DNA from: Marispirochaeta aestuarii
Lineage (GTDB): Bacteria > Spirochaetota > Spirochaetia > JC444 > Marispirochaetaceae
Direction: 5' to 3'
DNA: 64,000 nucleotides
Assembly: GCF_002087085.1 (NCBI RefSeq)
Contig: NZ_MWQY01000001.1
Span: 186,001-250,000 of the forward strand
The position numbers were made by a program, and so were the translations under genes. The notes below the pieces were generated by a model that saw only the letters and a program-made list of their open reading frames with translations, was not told where the DNA came from and did no database searches. Shown one piece after another: positions 1 through 10,111 of the stretch; positions within the stretch are counted from its first letter, which is position 1, and each line of letters starts with the position of its first letter.

Positions 1-431
1 ATGAGGCCGCTCTGAACCACAGTCCTTACCTTCTCTACGGAAGGGTATCCCCTGCGGTAGAGGGCAACGCCGAGTTTTCGTTTCGCCCTATCCGCTGCCT
101 GAAGCATTCGTTCACAGGATCCGGAGCCCGGTGCCATGGGGTGCTCGACGAGAACATGCTTTCCCGCTTCCAGCGCGCCCAGGGCCTGCTCCTCGTGGAG
201 CTCCGTGGGAGTGGCGATATACACCGCATCGATGTCGCCGCTCTCGACAAGTTCGCTGAAACTTTCCACGTAGCGTCCCTTGCCGTGGCGGATGACGAAC
301 TCCTCTCCCTCTTCGCGGTTCCGCCGGTGAACCAGCTCCAGGGATGAGTGTGCCACGAGATACAGGGGAGGCCCCGACATGTTTTCGCAGACATGACCGG
401 CTCCGACGACGCCCCAGCGAACATGTTCCAT
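1..431 (-). CDS. Gfo/Idh/MocA-family oxidoreductase, N-terminal part
   Basis: The gene starts with an ATG at 429-431 and runs off the left edge, so about 143 N-terminal residues are visible. The first residues form a Rossmann NAD(P)-binding start (WGVVGAGHVCENMSG). They are followed by a stretch ending in DAVYIATPTELHEEQAL and then VLVEHPMA, the position of the usual EKP motif of this family, here EHP. The family oxidises or reduces sugars and other polyols with NAD(P); the substrate cannot be told from this part. It is divergent from the AI-2E transporter at 534 across about 100 bases. A second member of the same family lies at 1589 on the other strand, but the two do not look like close duplicates. 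Confidence 0.8.
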   Translation of the reverse strand, partial: MEHVRWGVVGAGHVCENMSGPPLYLVAHSSLELVHRRNREEGEEFVIRHGKGRYVESFSELVESGDIDAVYIATPTELHEEQALGALEAGKHVLVEHPMAPGSGSCERMLQAADRAKRKLGVALYRRGYPSVEKVRTVVQSGL

Positions 432-533
432 AGAATAAGGCTACCATGGAACAGGGGAGTTGTCGACACAATCCGGACCGACAGCTGAAAGCGGCTTGCC
501 CTTTACGGTAAATTACGGCATCCTTGAAGCGGT

Positions 534-1592
534 ATGGAAAACCGAACAATTCTGCTGCTGATCCTCACAGGGGCCCTGATCCTGTTTGCCTATATTACGC
601 GCTTCTTTTTCGTTCCCATTGTTGTGGCCCTGACGATCGCCAATCTTTTTTATCCCCTCCATGAAAGGATAGTCCGCTCTCTTAAGGGGCGCCGCGGTGC
701 GGCTTCGTTTTTTACAACCTTTCTGATATTCCTGGTTGTGGCTGTCCCCGTCTATCTTGTGGCCCAGCTTCTGGTCGTGCAGGCCCTGGATCTCTACAGT
801 TTTCTGCGTGCTTATCTCAAGGACCCGGGAATCGAGGGCCTGATAGGGCAGATCAAGGGCCTTACCATTCTGCAGCGCTTCGATCTGCCCAGGGTAGACT
901 GGGCTTCCGTGGCCAGCCGGAGCCTTTCCCAGACAGCCTCCTTTGTGTCGGATCTTATAAACAGGACCTCCGCGGGCATCCTCTCCGGGATAGCGGATAC
1001 CTTCGTAATCTTCTTTTCCCTCTTCTTCTTTTTCAAGGACGGCCCGACCATGCTGGAGGGGTTGAAAACGGCTCTGCCCCTGGAACCCCGGCATGTTGAA
1101 CGGCTGGCGGGGGAGTTCCGCCGGACCAGCAAAGCGGCGGTTTCCGCAACGGTAATAATCGGGCTCATTCAGGGATTCATCGGCTCCCTGACCTTTCTGT
1201 TTGTCGGTATCAAGGCCTGGCTGCTCTGGGGAGTCATCATGACGATTCTCTCCATCGTGCCCCTGGTGGGCTCCTACCTTATCATGGTGCCCGGAGCCCT
1301 GATACTGCTCGCCCAGGGCAGGGTCTGGGCCGCGGTCTTCGTGCTCTTCATGGCAAGCGCAGTCTCCTACGGAGCCGATTACCTGCTGCGTCCGCGCCTG
1401 GTGGGACGGGACGCCAGGCTGCACGATCTGCTTGTGTTTGTCGCTTCCCTTGGGGGGCTCGCGGTCTTCGGGCTTATGGGATTCATCGTTGGGCCGGTAG
1501 TGGCCAGCGTCCTGGTGGCCATGCTGAACATCTTTAAAGAGGGCTTTGAGCTTCCCGGCTTGGAAGACGGGGCAGTGGGGGAAGAGGAGTGA
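534..1592 (+). CDS. AI-2E family transporter (UPF0118/PF01594-type permease)
   Basis: This 352-residue polytopic membrane protein has the family layout. An N-terminal pair of helices (residues about 5-40) is followed by a third helix near 62-80, a long soluble segment (about 85-150), and then a cluster of helices from about 150 to 335. The glycine- and proline-rich stretch near the end (FGLMGFIVGPVVASVLVAM) is characteristic. Members export small molecules; E. coli TqsA affects autoinducer-2 and others act as Na+/H+ antiporters, so the name should not be taken as proof of AI-2 transport. The stop overlaps the GTG start of the next oxidoreductase gene, so the two are probably co-transcribed. 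Confidence 0.85.
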   Translation: MENRTILLLILTGALILFAYITRFFFVPIVVALTIANLFYPLHERIVRSLKGRRGAASFFTTFLIFLVVAVPVYLVAQLLVVQALDLYSFLRAYLKDPGIEGLIGQIKGLTILQRFDLPRVDWASVASRSLSQTASFVSDLINRTSAGILSGIADTFVIFFSLFFFFKDGPTMLEGLKTALPLEPRHVERLAGEFRRTSKAAVSATVIIGLIQGFIGSLTFLFVGIKAWLLWGVIMTILSIVPLVGSYLIMVPGALILLAQGRVWAAVFVLFMASAVSYGADYLLRPRLVGRDARLHDLLVFVASLGGLAVFGLMGFIVGPVVASVLVAMLNIFKEGFELPGLEDGAVGEEE

Positions 1593-2581
1593 TCCCCTGC
1601 GCCATAATCGGGCTCGGGCGTATCGCCTCGCTCCTGGAAGACGATACAAAAAGGGAGAAACCTGCCAGCCACGCCGGTGCTGTCAGCGCCCACCCTGAGA
1701 CCTTTATCGCCGCCGGCATGGACAGCGATCCGGAGCGGAGGGAACTCTTTTCCCGGCGCTGGGGCGACGTGCCGGTCTACGACGACCCCCGGCTGATGCT
1801 GCAGGACAGCTCCCCCGAAATCCTTCACATCTGCACCCACGCGGACTCCCATCTCGATTATCTGGCCCTCGCCCTGGAGTACCGGATACCCGTGGTGGTC
1901 CTGGAAAAGCCGGTAAGCGATTCCCTGGGCAGAGCGAAACGCATGCTGAAGCGTCTTCAGCGCAGCAGTACCAGGGTCGTGGTCAACCATGAACGGCGTT
2001 ACTCCAGGGACTACCTGGCCGCCCGGGAGTGCATCAGGAGTATGCGCTACGGTCCGGTGCGCTCGGTAAACGCCCGGCTCTTTATGGGACGGAACAGGCC
2101 CCTGGAGGCGGTGCTGCTCTATGACGGGACCCACCTTTTCGACATCATCAGTTTTCTCCTGGCAGAACCCATCAGGGGAATCCGACGGCTTCCTGGAATC
2201 CCCCCGGAAAGCAGCAGTATCTTTACCGGGGCCCGCTGCGCTTCGGTTCCCGTCTGTGTAGAGGTTGGCAATCACCGGGACCATGTTGTTTTCGAACTGG
2301 AGTTTTCCTTCGAGGAAGGGCGCCTTCGAATCGGAAACGGGGTCTACGAAGAGTTCGAAAGCCGGGAATCGCCCTGGTACGACGAAATGCGCTCCCTGAT
2401 TCCCGTGGAGACGGAGCTCCCGGAAAAGACCGGTTACTTCAGCGGAATGTTCGAGGATGCCGTCAGGCTGGCAAAGGAACCCGGGGCTGTTCCCCTCTCA
2501 TCCTATGCCGATGGTCTTGAATCCCTGAGGATTGTGGAACTTATTCGCCGGAGAATGAGATTTACATCTTTTTGGAGATAA
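1589..2581 (+). CDS. Gfo/Idh/MocA-family oxidoreductase
   Basis: The 330-residue protein starts with GTG at 1589, overlapping the preceding stop codon by three bases (GTGA), which implies translational coupling. It begins with a dinucleotide-binding fold (CAIIGLGRIASLL) and has the strand ending EILHICTHADSH. The family motif LEKPVS follows at about residue 107, with NHERRYSRDY after it. The segment YDGTHLFDIISFLL near residue 180 matches the catalytic/substrate domain, where a histidine commonly acts. An unknown sugar or inositol-like compound is the likely substrate. Pairing with an AI-2E-type exporter is unusual and gives no clear pathway. Confidence 0.8.
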   Translation: MIPCAIIGLGRIASLLEDDTKREKPASHAGAVSAHPETFIAAGMDSDPERRELFSRRWGDVPVYDDPRLMLQDSSPEILHICTHADSHLDYLALALEYRIPVVVLEKPVSDSLGRAKRMLKRLQRSSTRVVVNHERRYSRDYLAARECIRSMRYGPVRSVNARLFMGRNRPLEAVLLYDGTHLFDIISFLLAEPIRGIRRLPGIPPESSSIFTGARCASVPVCVEVGNHRDHVVFELEFSFEEGRLRIGNGVYEEFESRESPWYDEMRSLIPVETELPEKTGYFSGMFEDAVRLAKEPGAVPLSSYADGLESLRIVELIRRRMRFTSFWR

Positions 2582-2665
2582 TAAACATAAAGTCCCCTGA
2601 TGCAGTTGAATAAAATCCTGACGGCGGGTAGTATTTTCAGCAAAGATCTATATTCGAGGAACTGT

Positions 2666-4462
2666 ATGCAAAAGTCGTCCCTGTTATTCAGACTGAGTCT
2701 GGCCTTCGTTATCATAATGATGATTTTTATTCTGGTCGTCGGTTTTATGCTGTTCTCCAACAGTCGGAACCTCAAAGCCCTGAATAAAGTGGAAAGCGAG
2801 TATCTTTCCGCTACATTTAACCTGATGGAAATCGAAAAACAGATCCTCTTTATTGAGAGCAGGTTTACCAGAGTCGCCGCGGAGGGCTCTGCGGCGGACA
2901 GCACAGACTTTGACCGGGCGGAAGAGGGCAGAAATACTGTCGAGGAGCTGATTTCCGGACTCGCAGATCAGTACCACCGGCGGGGAGAGGAGGAGCTGGT
3001 CCGGGAACTGGAGCTTATGGCTGATTCCTTCGGGGTCTTTTACCGGACAGGACTGAACATGGCAAAGCGCAGCCAGTCCATGGGGAACTCAGGAACGAAT
3101 CCCTACAGCAGGGATTTTCATGATTTTTCCTCCGGTTTTATCGAGGAAATCGATACCCTGGTTATGGAACATCAGGCTGAACTGAAGGAGGCGATACTCG
3201 TTCTGGAACAGCGCTTTGGGCTTGTAAACCGGGTCGCCCTGATGGGAGCCGGGCTGGCACTTCTGTTCTCGATGGTAATCTTCCTGGTAATAATGCGGGC
3301 CGTCAAGGTACCGGTTTCGGAACTGAACCGGGCCGCCCGTTCCCTGGAAGCGGGGAATCTCGCCGATCCCCCCCGCTACGAAAAGTCTGATGAACTGGGG
3401 GAAGTCTGCCGCTCCCTTTCCAGTGCCCTGAAAGGGATGGATGGACTCGTGGTGGGGATACGCTCCATGGTGGGTGAGCTCTCCGGCCGTATGGATGAAC
3501 TGGCTGCGAATACCGGTGAAACCTCTGCGGCGGTTACCGAGATTTCCGGAACCATCAGTTCGATGCTCGAGCAGGTTCATCTGCTCGATTCGGATATCGA
3601 AACCTCGGCAGACTCGGTGGATCAGATCGCCGGTATCGTCGACCGCTTCGGAGAACTCGTTGACTCCCTGGCCGCGGTGGTGGAACAGTCCTCGGCGGCG
3701 GTGAACCAGACCATTGCCCAGATCCGTTCGGTAAGTTCCATCGCGGAAAAGCGCATCTCCTCAAGCCGGGAGATGAACAGGGCCCTGGAAGACGGAGAGC
3801 AGAAGATACTTGCAACGGACTCAGTTGTGCGCCAGGTAGCCGAAAGTGTCTCGCAGATTCAGCAGATGCTGGAACTCATCAACCGCATATCCGCCCAGAC
3901 CAACCTTTTATCCATGAATGCCGCCATCGAGGCTGCTCATGCAGGGGATGCCGGACGGGGATTTTCGGTGGTCGCCTCGGAGATCCGCAATCTGGCGGAA
4001 GAGTCGGGAAACAATGCAAAGAATATATCCAATGCCCTGAAGGAGATTATCCTGCGCATTCAGGAGGCCTCCGAAACCAGTAGGATATCATTGGAAACCT
4101 TTGCCTCCGGCAAGGGGACGGCCGAGGAGGTGGGCAGCGCCTTTGGAGAGATAACCGCTGCCATGAGTGAGATGTCCTCGGGAAGTGAACAGGTCCTCTC
4201 CGCCCTCGGTCGTCTTAACGAGTTGTCCGGAACAGTAACGAGCGGGTCCGGCGAGATTGATGAAAGTACGAAGACCTTTTCCGCCGCCATGACCCGTCTG
4301 CGGCAGATATCCAGTCAGACCAGGAGCGGTATGGAGGAGATGAAGATCAGCGCGGAGGAAATAAACAGGGCCATGGCAGATGTCAGCCAGCTCTCCGAAG
4401 CGGTCGGGTCCGCTGTGGCCGGGGTGGACCGGGAGATAGGAAAATTCTCCACCAGCGAATAG
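2666..4462 (+). CDS. methyl-accepting chemotaxis protein
   Basis: I place the start at the ATG at 2666, where GAGGA lies six bases upstream, giving 598 residues; an upstream in-frame ATG at 2600 has no clear ribosome site. The protein has a first membrane helix (about 9-31), a periplasmic helical sensor of roughly 150 residues, a second helix (about 190-213), a HAMP segment, and a long cytoplasmic coiled coil. The signalling hairpin is conserved ([19 protein letters not shown] then EIRNLAEES, about residue 420), so it should dock CheA/CheW. Glutamate/glutamine pairs in the coiled coil are candidate methylation sites. The ligand is unknown, and no other chemotaxis gene lies nearby. Confidence 0.93.
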   Translation: MQKSSLLFRLSLAFVIIMMIFILVVGFMLFSNSRNLKALNKVESEYLSATFNLMEIEKQILFIESRFTRVAAEGSAADSTDFDRAEEGRNTVEELISGLADQYHRRGEEELVRELELMADSFGVFYRTGLNMAKRSQSMGNSGTNPYSRDFHDFSSGFIEEIDTLVMEHQAELKEAILVLEQRFGLVNRVALMGAGLALLFSMVIFLVIMRAVKVPVSELNRAARSLEAGNLADPPRYEKSDELGEVCRSLSSALKGMDGLVVGIRSMVGELSGRMDELAANTGETSAAVTEISGTISSMLEQVHLLDSDIETSADSVDQIAGIVDRFGELVDSLAAVVEQSSAAVNQTIAQIRSVSSIAEKRISSSREMNRALEDGEQKILATDSVVRQVAESVSQIQQMLELINRISAQTNLLSMNAAIEAAHAGDAGRGFSVVASEIRNLAEESGNNAKNISNALKEIILRIQEASETSRISLETFASGKGTAEEVGSAFGEITAAMSEMSSGSEQVLSALGRLNELSGTVTSGSGEIDESTKTFSAAMTRLRQISSQTRSGMEEMKISAEEINRAMADVSQLSEAVGSAVAGVDREIGKFSTSE

Positions 4463-4524
4463 GCCGGGCAGTCCGGAATCAACCCTTGTCTTTTTCTTTC
4501 CCCCCGGAGTAGTCTGGTAAGGAT

Positions 4525-6378
4525 ATGGCTTCTTTTGATGAGCGTACCGACCTTAGTGCCCCGGCGTATTCCCTTACGGATTCCATCCTCGGACGGGTAC
4601 GGGGGGCTGCAAGAAAAGAACGATGGGGAAGGACCTTTCTGCAGATTGCCTGGACCGCGGGGCCCGTAACCTACCTTGCCCTGCAGGGGGGCTACTACAT
4701 CGGCTACGGCAAGTCGGCGCCTATCCAGGTATTTTTCTACTTTGCCGGCTATACGGTAATCGCCGCCGTCTTTGCCTTGGCGGTGCGCTTTCTCTACAAC
4801 ATGACCAGGGGGAGCGAAAAGGACGCCGACCGTCTCAGTCTTCAGCGGGTTTTTGATCTGCTGCCGGACCGCATCATCGAGGTTCGGGATCTGCAGCTCT
4901 CGGGGCTGGACCCTTTCGGCAGAAAAGTTCTGGGTGCCAAGTACCTGCTGGAGAACCCGGATGCCGGCGCGGAGGCGGCGGCCACGGCCCTGATGGATCT
5001 GACCGGGGACAAGGAGATAGCCGCGGCCATGCGGGATGTGGAGGTTTACCGCCGCTATGGTCTGATGGTCCGGGCCCAGGAAAAGAGTACCGTTCTTAAA
5101 GAGCACCTCGAACAGTATCGTGATTTTCTCGCTTCCACCTCCGAGGAGGTCTCAAAACTTGTCTGGCTCAGGGCCGCAGGGATGGGGCCCTCCCGACGAC
5201 TCGGCCGGACCAGGACCCGGGGTTTTATCGGACGGGTTCTCGCCGCCGCCGAGGCGGACAACCTGAATCTGATGAGCCTGGTGGACGTGGAAGAGGTCTG
5301 CATACTTGTGTTCGAGATGATCTGCGGACGCCGCTATCCCTATTTCAAACTTCGTTACTACGGTGACAAGGCCTATACCGAAGCCGCCCGGCGGCTTTCC
5401 CATACCCGCAGGGAGTACCGGGCTTCCGTATTTGTACGAAACAGCCGGATTCGGGTCCTGGCGGAGCGGCTCTATGCCGCCTCGGATGAGAAAAAGGAGG
5501 GCATCCGGGGAGAGGCGAAAAAAGGGAGAAAAGCCATACGCCGTGTTCTGGCATCCTTTACCCAGATTCGCTCCGCCAGGATCCTGCAGGAGATGATAAC
5601 CGAGGAGATGGACAGGCTCGTAAGGAACTTTAATCCGGAAAAAAGCGGAAAATCCGAAATCCGACGGATGCGCACCCTGGTGGAGCTTTATCGTCAGCTG
5701 CGGCGATCCGCTTCGAGGGTGGAGAAAAACTACCAGGCCTTCAAAGGGGCCTGGGAACGCTATGCCCGGGTTCTGGAAGGACGCAACAGCCAGGTGCCGG
5801 TGAGACTGATTAAACCCGGAGAATCCGGATGGGGGGTTGGTCTGCATCTGCGGAGCATCGGTCTGGGGCCCCGGGAGACCCTGCCGGCAGCACGGCTCAT
5901 AGAGGAGCGCCTCGAGGAGTTCAGCCTGGAACATGAGGAGAGCAATATAAAAGCCAACGATCAGAAGGAACTCGCCGTATCCCTCCTGCAGATACTGGAG
6001 AGGTTCATACCCCTGGGGGAAACCCAGGTACAGCGGGCAATCGAGAGCACCAACTCAGCCTATCTGACGAATCTGAAACGGGAACTGTCCCACGCCGCCA
6101 GGGAGTCCTGGGGACTCTCCCTGGTTTCCGGCGTTGCCAGCCCGGTGAGGGAGAGCATTCATGAGACCCTCCGGGGACTGATTGAATTTGATCGTCTGCA
6201 GGTCAGGGAAGAGGATATCCCTTATCTTGTTGAACGCTTCAGCGCGGATCCGGAGTACCTGAAAGGGCTGCTTTTTGAAGGTCCCGGGGGCTGGATGCCG
6301 GTATTCGATCTTCCCGAACCGCCTCCGGTACCCCCGCTTCCGGATTATCCTTCAAAGGCTGTCCGTAAAAGCTCCTGA
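4525..6378 (+). CDS. unrecognised 617-residue membrane-anchored protein
   Basis: I do not recognise this protein. Two hydrophobic segments near the N-terminus (about residues 42-62 and 70-92) would place most of it on one side of the inner membrane, probably the cytoplasm. The remaining 520 residues are highly charged and mostly helical by appearance, with many R/K/E-rich stretches. The C-terminus is proline-rich (PEPPPVPPLPDYP), as in tails that bind partners. No catalytic motif was found. It follows the chemotaxis receptor by 62 bases on the same strand. Its last 34 bases overlap the 3' end of the convergent peptide-transporter ATPase gene. AUG at 4525 is preceded by a weak GGTAAGGA site. 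Confidence 0.7.
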   Translation: MASFDERTDLSAPAYSLTDSILGRVRGAARKERWGRTFLQIAWTAGPVTYLALQGGYYIGYGKSAPIQVFFYFAGYTVIAAVFALAVRFLYNMTRGSEKDADRLSLQRVFDLLPDRIIEVRDLQLSGLDPFGRKVLGAKYLLENPDAGAEAAATALMDLTGDKEIAAAMRDVEVYRRYGLMVRAQEKSTVLKEHLEQYRDFLASTSEEVSKLVWLRAAGMGPSRRLGRTRTRGFIGRVLAAAEADNLNLMSLVDVEEVCILVFEMICGRRYPYFKLRYYGDKAYTEAARRLSHTRREYRASVFVRNSRIRVLAERLYAASDEKKEGIRGEAKKGRKAIRRVLASFTQIRSARILQEMITEEMDRLVRNFNPEKSGKSEIRRMRTLVELYRQLRRSASRVEKNYQAFKGAWERYARVLEGRNSQVPVRLIKPGESGWGVGLHLRSIGLGPRETLPAARLIEERLEEFSLEHEESNIKANDQKELAVSLLQILERFIPLGETQVQRAIESTNSAYLTNLKRELSHAARESWGLSLVSGVASPVRESIHETLRGLIEFDRLQVREEDIPYLVERFSADPEYLKGLLFEGPGGWMPVFDLPEPPPVPPLPDYPSKAVRKSS

Positions 6379-7952
6379 GTGTAGGGATGCTCCGGGGAGC
6401 TGAAGACCTTACGGGCTTCCCCTTCTTCGACAATTCTGCCGGCCTTCATGATGACTATGTAATGGCACAATGATCGAACGACCTTAAGGTCGTGACTGAT
6501 GAAAACATAAGTCAGCCCGTGGCGTGCCTGAAGTTCCTTGAGAAGTTCCATGACCTGGAACTGGATCGAGCGGTCCAGGGAGGATGTGGGCTCATCGAGG
6601 ATGATAAAGTCCGGCTTCAGCACCAAAGCCCTGGCCAGGGCGATGCGCTGTCGCTGCCCCCCGGAGAACTCGTTGGGGTAGCGGAAACGGGTTTCCGGGT
6701 CAAGGCCCACCTCGTGCATGGCGGCAATGATCTGTTTTTCCCGTTCCTCCCGCTTCAGGTCCGTGTGGACCTCCAGGCCTTCGCCTATTATATCCTCAAC
6801 GCTCATCCGGGGGCTCAAGGAGCCGTAGGGATCCTGGAAGATAATCTGCATGCTGCGCCGGAAGGGGCGGAAATCCTTCTCCCGGATTCCGGCAAGGCTT
6901 GACCCCTTGAAGGTTATTTCCCCCTGACTCCCCGTCAGCCGAAGGACCGCCCTGCCGAGGGTGGTCTTGCCGGAGCCGCTCTCTCCCACTACTCCCAGGG
7001 TCTGCCCCCTGCGCACGGTGACGGTGACCCCGTCGACGGCTTTTACGTGGTCCACGGTACGGCGCAACAGACCCTTCTGAATGGGGAACCAGACCCTGAG
7101 GTCCCTGGTGCTGAGAATGGCCCCGGCATCGGGATCCGGCGCGGGAGGCTCATCGTGGGGTTCCGCCTCGATGAGGCGTCTGGTGTATTCCGCCCGGGGA
7201 GAGGAAAAAAGACTGGCTGTCTCCGCGGTTTCAACAACCTGTCCCTGCTGCATGACAGCGACCCGGTCGGCGATGCGCTGAACGATGGAGAGATCGTGGG
7301 TGATAAAAAGCACCGCTGTATTGAGTTCATCCTTAAGCTTCAGAATCAGGTCGAGGATCTGGGCCTGGATGGTAACGTCCAAAGCTGTGGTGGGTTCGTC
7401 GGCTATAAGGAGTTCGGGCTCGTTTATCAGGGCCATGGCGATCATGACCCGCTGGCGCTCTCCCCCGGAGAGCTCATGGGGAAAGGCCTTGAGCCGTTTT
7501 TCCGGATCCCGGAGTCCCACCTTGTTCAGCCATTCCAGGGCGATGGGCCTGGCCTGTTCGATATTCAGTCCCTGGTGCAGGAAAAGGCTCTCGGCGAGCT
7601 GTTTTTCTATGGAGTGCAGGGGATTCAGAGAGCTCATGGGTTCCTGGAAGATCATGCCGATTTTACCCCCGCGGATAGAGTGCAGGGTCTTCTGGTCCGC
7701 CTTCAGGAGGTCTGTTCCCCGGTAGAGGATTTCCCCCGTGGGATAGGCGACACGTTCATCCGGCAGAAGCCGCAGGATCGAACTTGCCGTGACGGTTTTA
7801 CCAGAGCCGCTCTCTCCCACCAAAGCCAGGACCTCGTTGGGACGGATTTCGATCTCCGCATTATGGACCACCCGGTTCAGTTCTTCGCCCTTTCTGAAGG
7901 CGAGACTCATGTTGCGGATATGTACAAGATTCTCCATGGGTTTGTTTTCCAT
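6345..7952 (-). CDS. yejF: peptide ABC transporter ATPase with two fused nucleotide-binding domains (YejF-like)
   Basis: The 535-residue protein carries two complete ABC cassettes. The first has Walker A GESGSGKT, signature LSGGERQRVMIAMAL and Walker B LLIADEP. The second has GESGSGKT, FSGGQRQRIALARAL and FIILDEP. Both are of the oligopeptide (OppD/OppF) type, and the fusion is the YejF arrangement. It energises import through YejB and YejE. It is the last gene of the yejABEF run, nine bases after yejE. Its 3' end overlaps the convergent unknown gene by 34 bases, so the two transcripts are antisense to each other there. In enterobacteria this system imports peptides such as microcin C; peptide import is a family inference here. 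Confidence 0.93.
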   Translation of the reverse strand: MENKPMENLVHIRNMSLAFRKGEELNRVVHNAEIEIRPNEVLALVGESGSGKTVTASSILRLLPDERVAYPTGEILYRGTDLLKADQKTLHSIRGGKIGMIFQEPMSSLNPLHSIEKQLAESLFLHQGLNIEQARPIALEWLNKVGLRDPEKRLKAFPHELSGGERQRVMIAMALINEPELLIADEPTTALDVTIQAQILDLILKLKDELNTAVLFITHDLSIVQRIADRVAVMQQGQVVETAETASLFSSPRAEYTRRLIEAEPHDEPPAPDPDAGAILSTRDLRVWFPIQKGLLRRTVDHVKAVDGVTVTVRRGQTLGVVGESGSGKTTLGRAVLRLTGSQGEITFKGSSLAGIREKDFRPFRRSMQIIFQDPYGSLSPRMSVEDIIGEGLEVHTDLKREEREKQIIAAMHEVGLDPETRFRYPNEFSGGQRQRIALARALVLKPDFIILDEPTSSLDRSIQFQVMELLKELQARHGLTYVFISHDLKVVRSLCHYIVIMKAGRIVEEGEARKVFSSPEHPYTQELLRTAFEG

Positions 7953-7961
7953 CTTCTGTTC

Positions 7962-8993
7962 CTATCCCGCCCGCCGGGGATCAAAAGCGTCCCGTACCGC
8001 TTCACCGATAAAGACCAGGAGGCTCAGCATTCCCGCGAGCACGAAAAATGCGGAGATTCCCAACCAGGGGGCCTGCAGGTTGGCCTTGCCCTGGGCCAGG
8101 AGTTCACCCAGGGAGGGCGAGCCCACGGGAAGCCCGAATCCGAGAAAATCCAGGGAGGTCAGGGTGGTTACCGCTCCCCCGAGAATGAAGGGCATGAAGG
8201 TAAGGGTCGCCACCATCGCGTTGGGAAGGATATGCCGGAACATGATCTTGCTGTTGGAAAGCCCCATGGCTCTGGCGGCCTGAACGTACTCGAAGTTTCT
8301 GCCCCGTAAGAACTCCGCCCGTACCACCCCCACAAGACTCATCCAGCCGAAGAGCAAAGTAATACCCAGGAGCCACCAGAAGTTGGGTTGTACGACACTG
8401 GCGAGGATTATGAGAAGAAAGAGGGTCGGCATCCCCGACCAGATCTCCATGAAGCGCTGTCCCAGAATGTCCAGGCGGCCTCCGTAGTATCCCATGGCAG
8501 CCCCCACGGCTACACCTATTATGGAGGAACAAATGGTCAGGGTCAGTCCGAAGAGGACGGAGATCCGAAAACCGTAAATAATCCTGGCAACCACATCCCG
8601 CCCCTTGTCGTCGGTGCCCAGCCAGTTATCTCCCGTGGGTGGTGACGGAGCGGGGGATGGCAGGTCGTAGTTGATTGTCTCGTAGCTGTAGGGGATCAGG
8701 GGCCAGAGGATCCAGCCGGACTCCTCTATCAGCTCGATGACATAGGGATCCCGGTAATCTGCGGCCAGTTCGAACTCTCCGCCGAAGGCGGTCTCCGGGT
8801 ACTCCCGGAGTATCGGGAAAAAGATGTGTCCCCGGGAGTAGATCAACAGGGGAGAGTCGTTGGCGATGAGTTCGGCGAAGAGGCTGAGAACAAAGAGTAT
8901 CAGGAATATCCACAGGGAGTACCAGCCCCGTCTGTTGGCCTTGAAGCGCCTGAGCCGTTCCGCAGCAAGGCGGCCGGTAAAGAGCTTTTTCAT
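7962..8993 (-). CDS. yejE: peptide ABC transporter permease (YejE-like)
   Basis: This 343-residue inner-membrane permease has an N-terminal helix (about 20-42) and then a long periplasmic loop typical of YejE (ELAADYRDPYVIELIEESGW). After that comes the anchor sequence GTDDKGRDVVARIIYGFR, found in OppC/DppC-type permeases. Five further helices follow. The cytoplasmic EAA-like loop (YVQAARAMGLSNSKIMFRHI) contacts the ATPase. The start codon overlaps the yejB stop by one base (TGATG), so translation is coupled. It pairs with YejB to form the channel. Confidence 0.93.
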   Translation of the reverse strand: MKKLFTGRLAAERLRRFKANRRGWYSLWIFLILFVLSLFAELIANDSPLLIYSRGHIFFPILREYPETAFGGEFELAADYRDPYVIELIEESGWILWPLIPYSYETINYDLPSPAPSPPTGDNWLGTDDKGRDVVARIIYGFRISVLFGLTLTICSSIIGVAVGAAMGYYGGRLDILGQRFMEIWSGMPTLFLLIILASVVQPNFWWLLGITLLFGWMSLVGVVRAEFLRGRNFEYVQAARAMGLSNSKIMFRHILPNAMVATLTFMPFILGGAVTTLTSLDFLGFGLPVGSPSLGELLAQGKANLQAPWLGISAFFVLAGMLSLLVFIGEAVRDAFDPRRAG

Positions 8994-10102
8994 CAGGCCA
9001 CCTCCCGGCTTTCAAAGTCGATTCGCGGATCCACCAGGGTATAGGTAATATCGGAGATCAGGTTCAGAACGAGCCCCAGAAGGGTGAAAATGTAGAGAGT
9101 GCCGAACATTACCGGGTAGTCCCGCTGCATGGTGGCCTCGAAGCCCAGGAGACCCAGGCCCTCCAGGGAGAAGATCACCTCGATCAGGAGGCTCCCGGTA
9201 AAGAACATGCTGATAAAGGCGGAGGGAAAGCCGGCTATTATCAGGAGCATGGCGTTGCGGAAAACGTGGTTCCGGAGGATGCGCTTTTCCGTGGCCCCCT
9301 TGGCCCGGGCGGTAACCACGTACTGCTTGTTTATCTCGTCCAGAAAGGAGTTCTTGGTCAGCATGGTCAGGGTCGCAAATCCGCCGATCACCAGGGCGGT
9401 AATCGGCAGGGCCAGATGCCAGAAATAGTCGCCGATTTTCCCTAACAGGGAGAGCTCCCGCCAGTTATCGGACAGCAGCCCCCGCAGGGGAAAGATCTTC
9501 AGATAACTTCCCCCGGCAAAGAGGATGATCAGCAGAATGGCGAAGAGGAATACGGGAATCGCGTTTCCCAGGATTACCGCCGTGGAGCTCCAGACGTCGA
9601 AGCGGCTGCCGTGGTTCACGGCCTTGCGAATCCCCAGGGGAATGGAGACAAGGTAGATTATCAGGGTGCTCCAGATTCCCAGGGAGACGGAGACCGGCAT
9701 GCGATCGCCGATGAGGCCGATCACCGTGCGGCCGCGAAAGAGACTCTCCCCGAAGTTGAAGGTGGCGTAATTCTTCAGCATTGTAAGGTAGCGGATGTGA
9801 AGGGGTTTATCGAATCCGAAGCGCTTTTCGATGGCAGCGATTTCCTCAGGGGCCAGACCCCTGGATCCCCGATATCGGGATGTTCCGGACCCTCCTTTTT
9901 CAGCCTCCGGCTCCGCCGTTTCCCTCGCGCCCTGTCCCGAGATGCGTTCCATCGTCATATTGCTTTCGATTCCGCTCATCCTGGCGATAGCCTGTTCCAC
10001 CGGGCCGCCGGGTGCAATCTGCACTATGAAAAAGTTTATGGTGATGATCGCCCACAGGGTCGGGATTATCAAGATCAGCCTTCGCAGGATATAATTTCCC
10101 AT
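8993..10102 (-). CDS. yejB: peptide ABC transporter permease (YejB-like)
   Basis: The 369-residue permease begins with a helix ([22 protein letters not shown], split here by residue 30) and the OppB-type PGGPVEQA motif. A loop of about 60 residues with a [21 protein letters not shown] stretch matches the loop seen in E. coli YejB (SNYRGGRGLDPE...). The loop is therefore a family trait and not an insertion. [20 protein letters not shown] and the EAA-like loop [19 protein letters not shown] follow. It lies ten bases after yejA and overlaps yejE by one base. Confidence 0.93.
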   Translation of the reverse strand: MGNYILRRLILIIPTLWAIITINFFIVQIAPGGPVEQAIARMSGIESNMTMERISGQGARETAEPEAEKGGSGTSRYRGSRGLAPEEIAAIEKRFGFDKPLHIRYLTMLKNYATFNFGESLFRGRTVIGLIGDRMPVSVSLGIWSTLIIYLVSIPLGIRKAVNHGSRFDVWSSTAVILGNAIPVFLFAILLIILFAGGSYLKIFPLRGLLSDNWRELSLLGKIGDYFWHLALPITALVIGGFATLTMLTKNSFLDEINKQYVVTARAKGATEKRILRNHVFRNAMLLIIAGFPSAFISMFFTGSLLIEVIFSLEGLGLLGFEATMQRDYPVMFGTLYIFTLLGLVLNLISDITYTLVDPRIDFESREVA

Positions 10103-10111
10103 CTGAATCCC

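Noticed and set aside
112..549. Open frames on the minus strand at 35-469 and 112-549
   Set aside because: They are other frames of the truncated oxidoreductase gene (1-431), whose translation has clear Rossmann and EHP motifs and no internal stop.
513..1649. 378-codon minus-strand open frame
   Set aside because: It is antisense to the AI-2E transporter, with Gly/Gln/His/Lys-rich low-complexity translation typical of shadow frames in GC-rich coding DNA.
7047..8309. 420-codon plus-strand open frame opposite yejF/yejE
   Set aside because: Its translation lacks any domain pattern, and both minus-strand genes under it have full ABC motifs.
8993..10102. Possible insertion in YejB (loop with [17 protein letters not shown])
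   Set aside because: E. coli YejB has an equivalent loop with SNYRGGRGLDPE, so this is normal for the family, unlike the YejA insertion.
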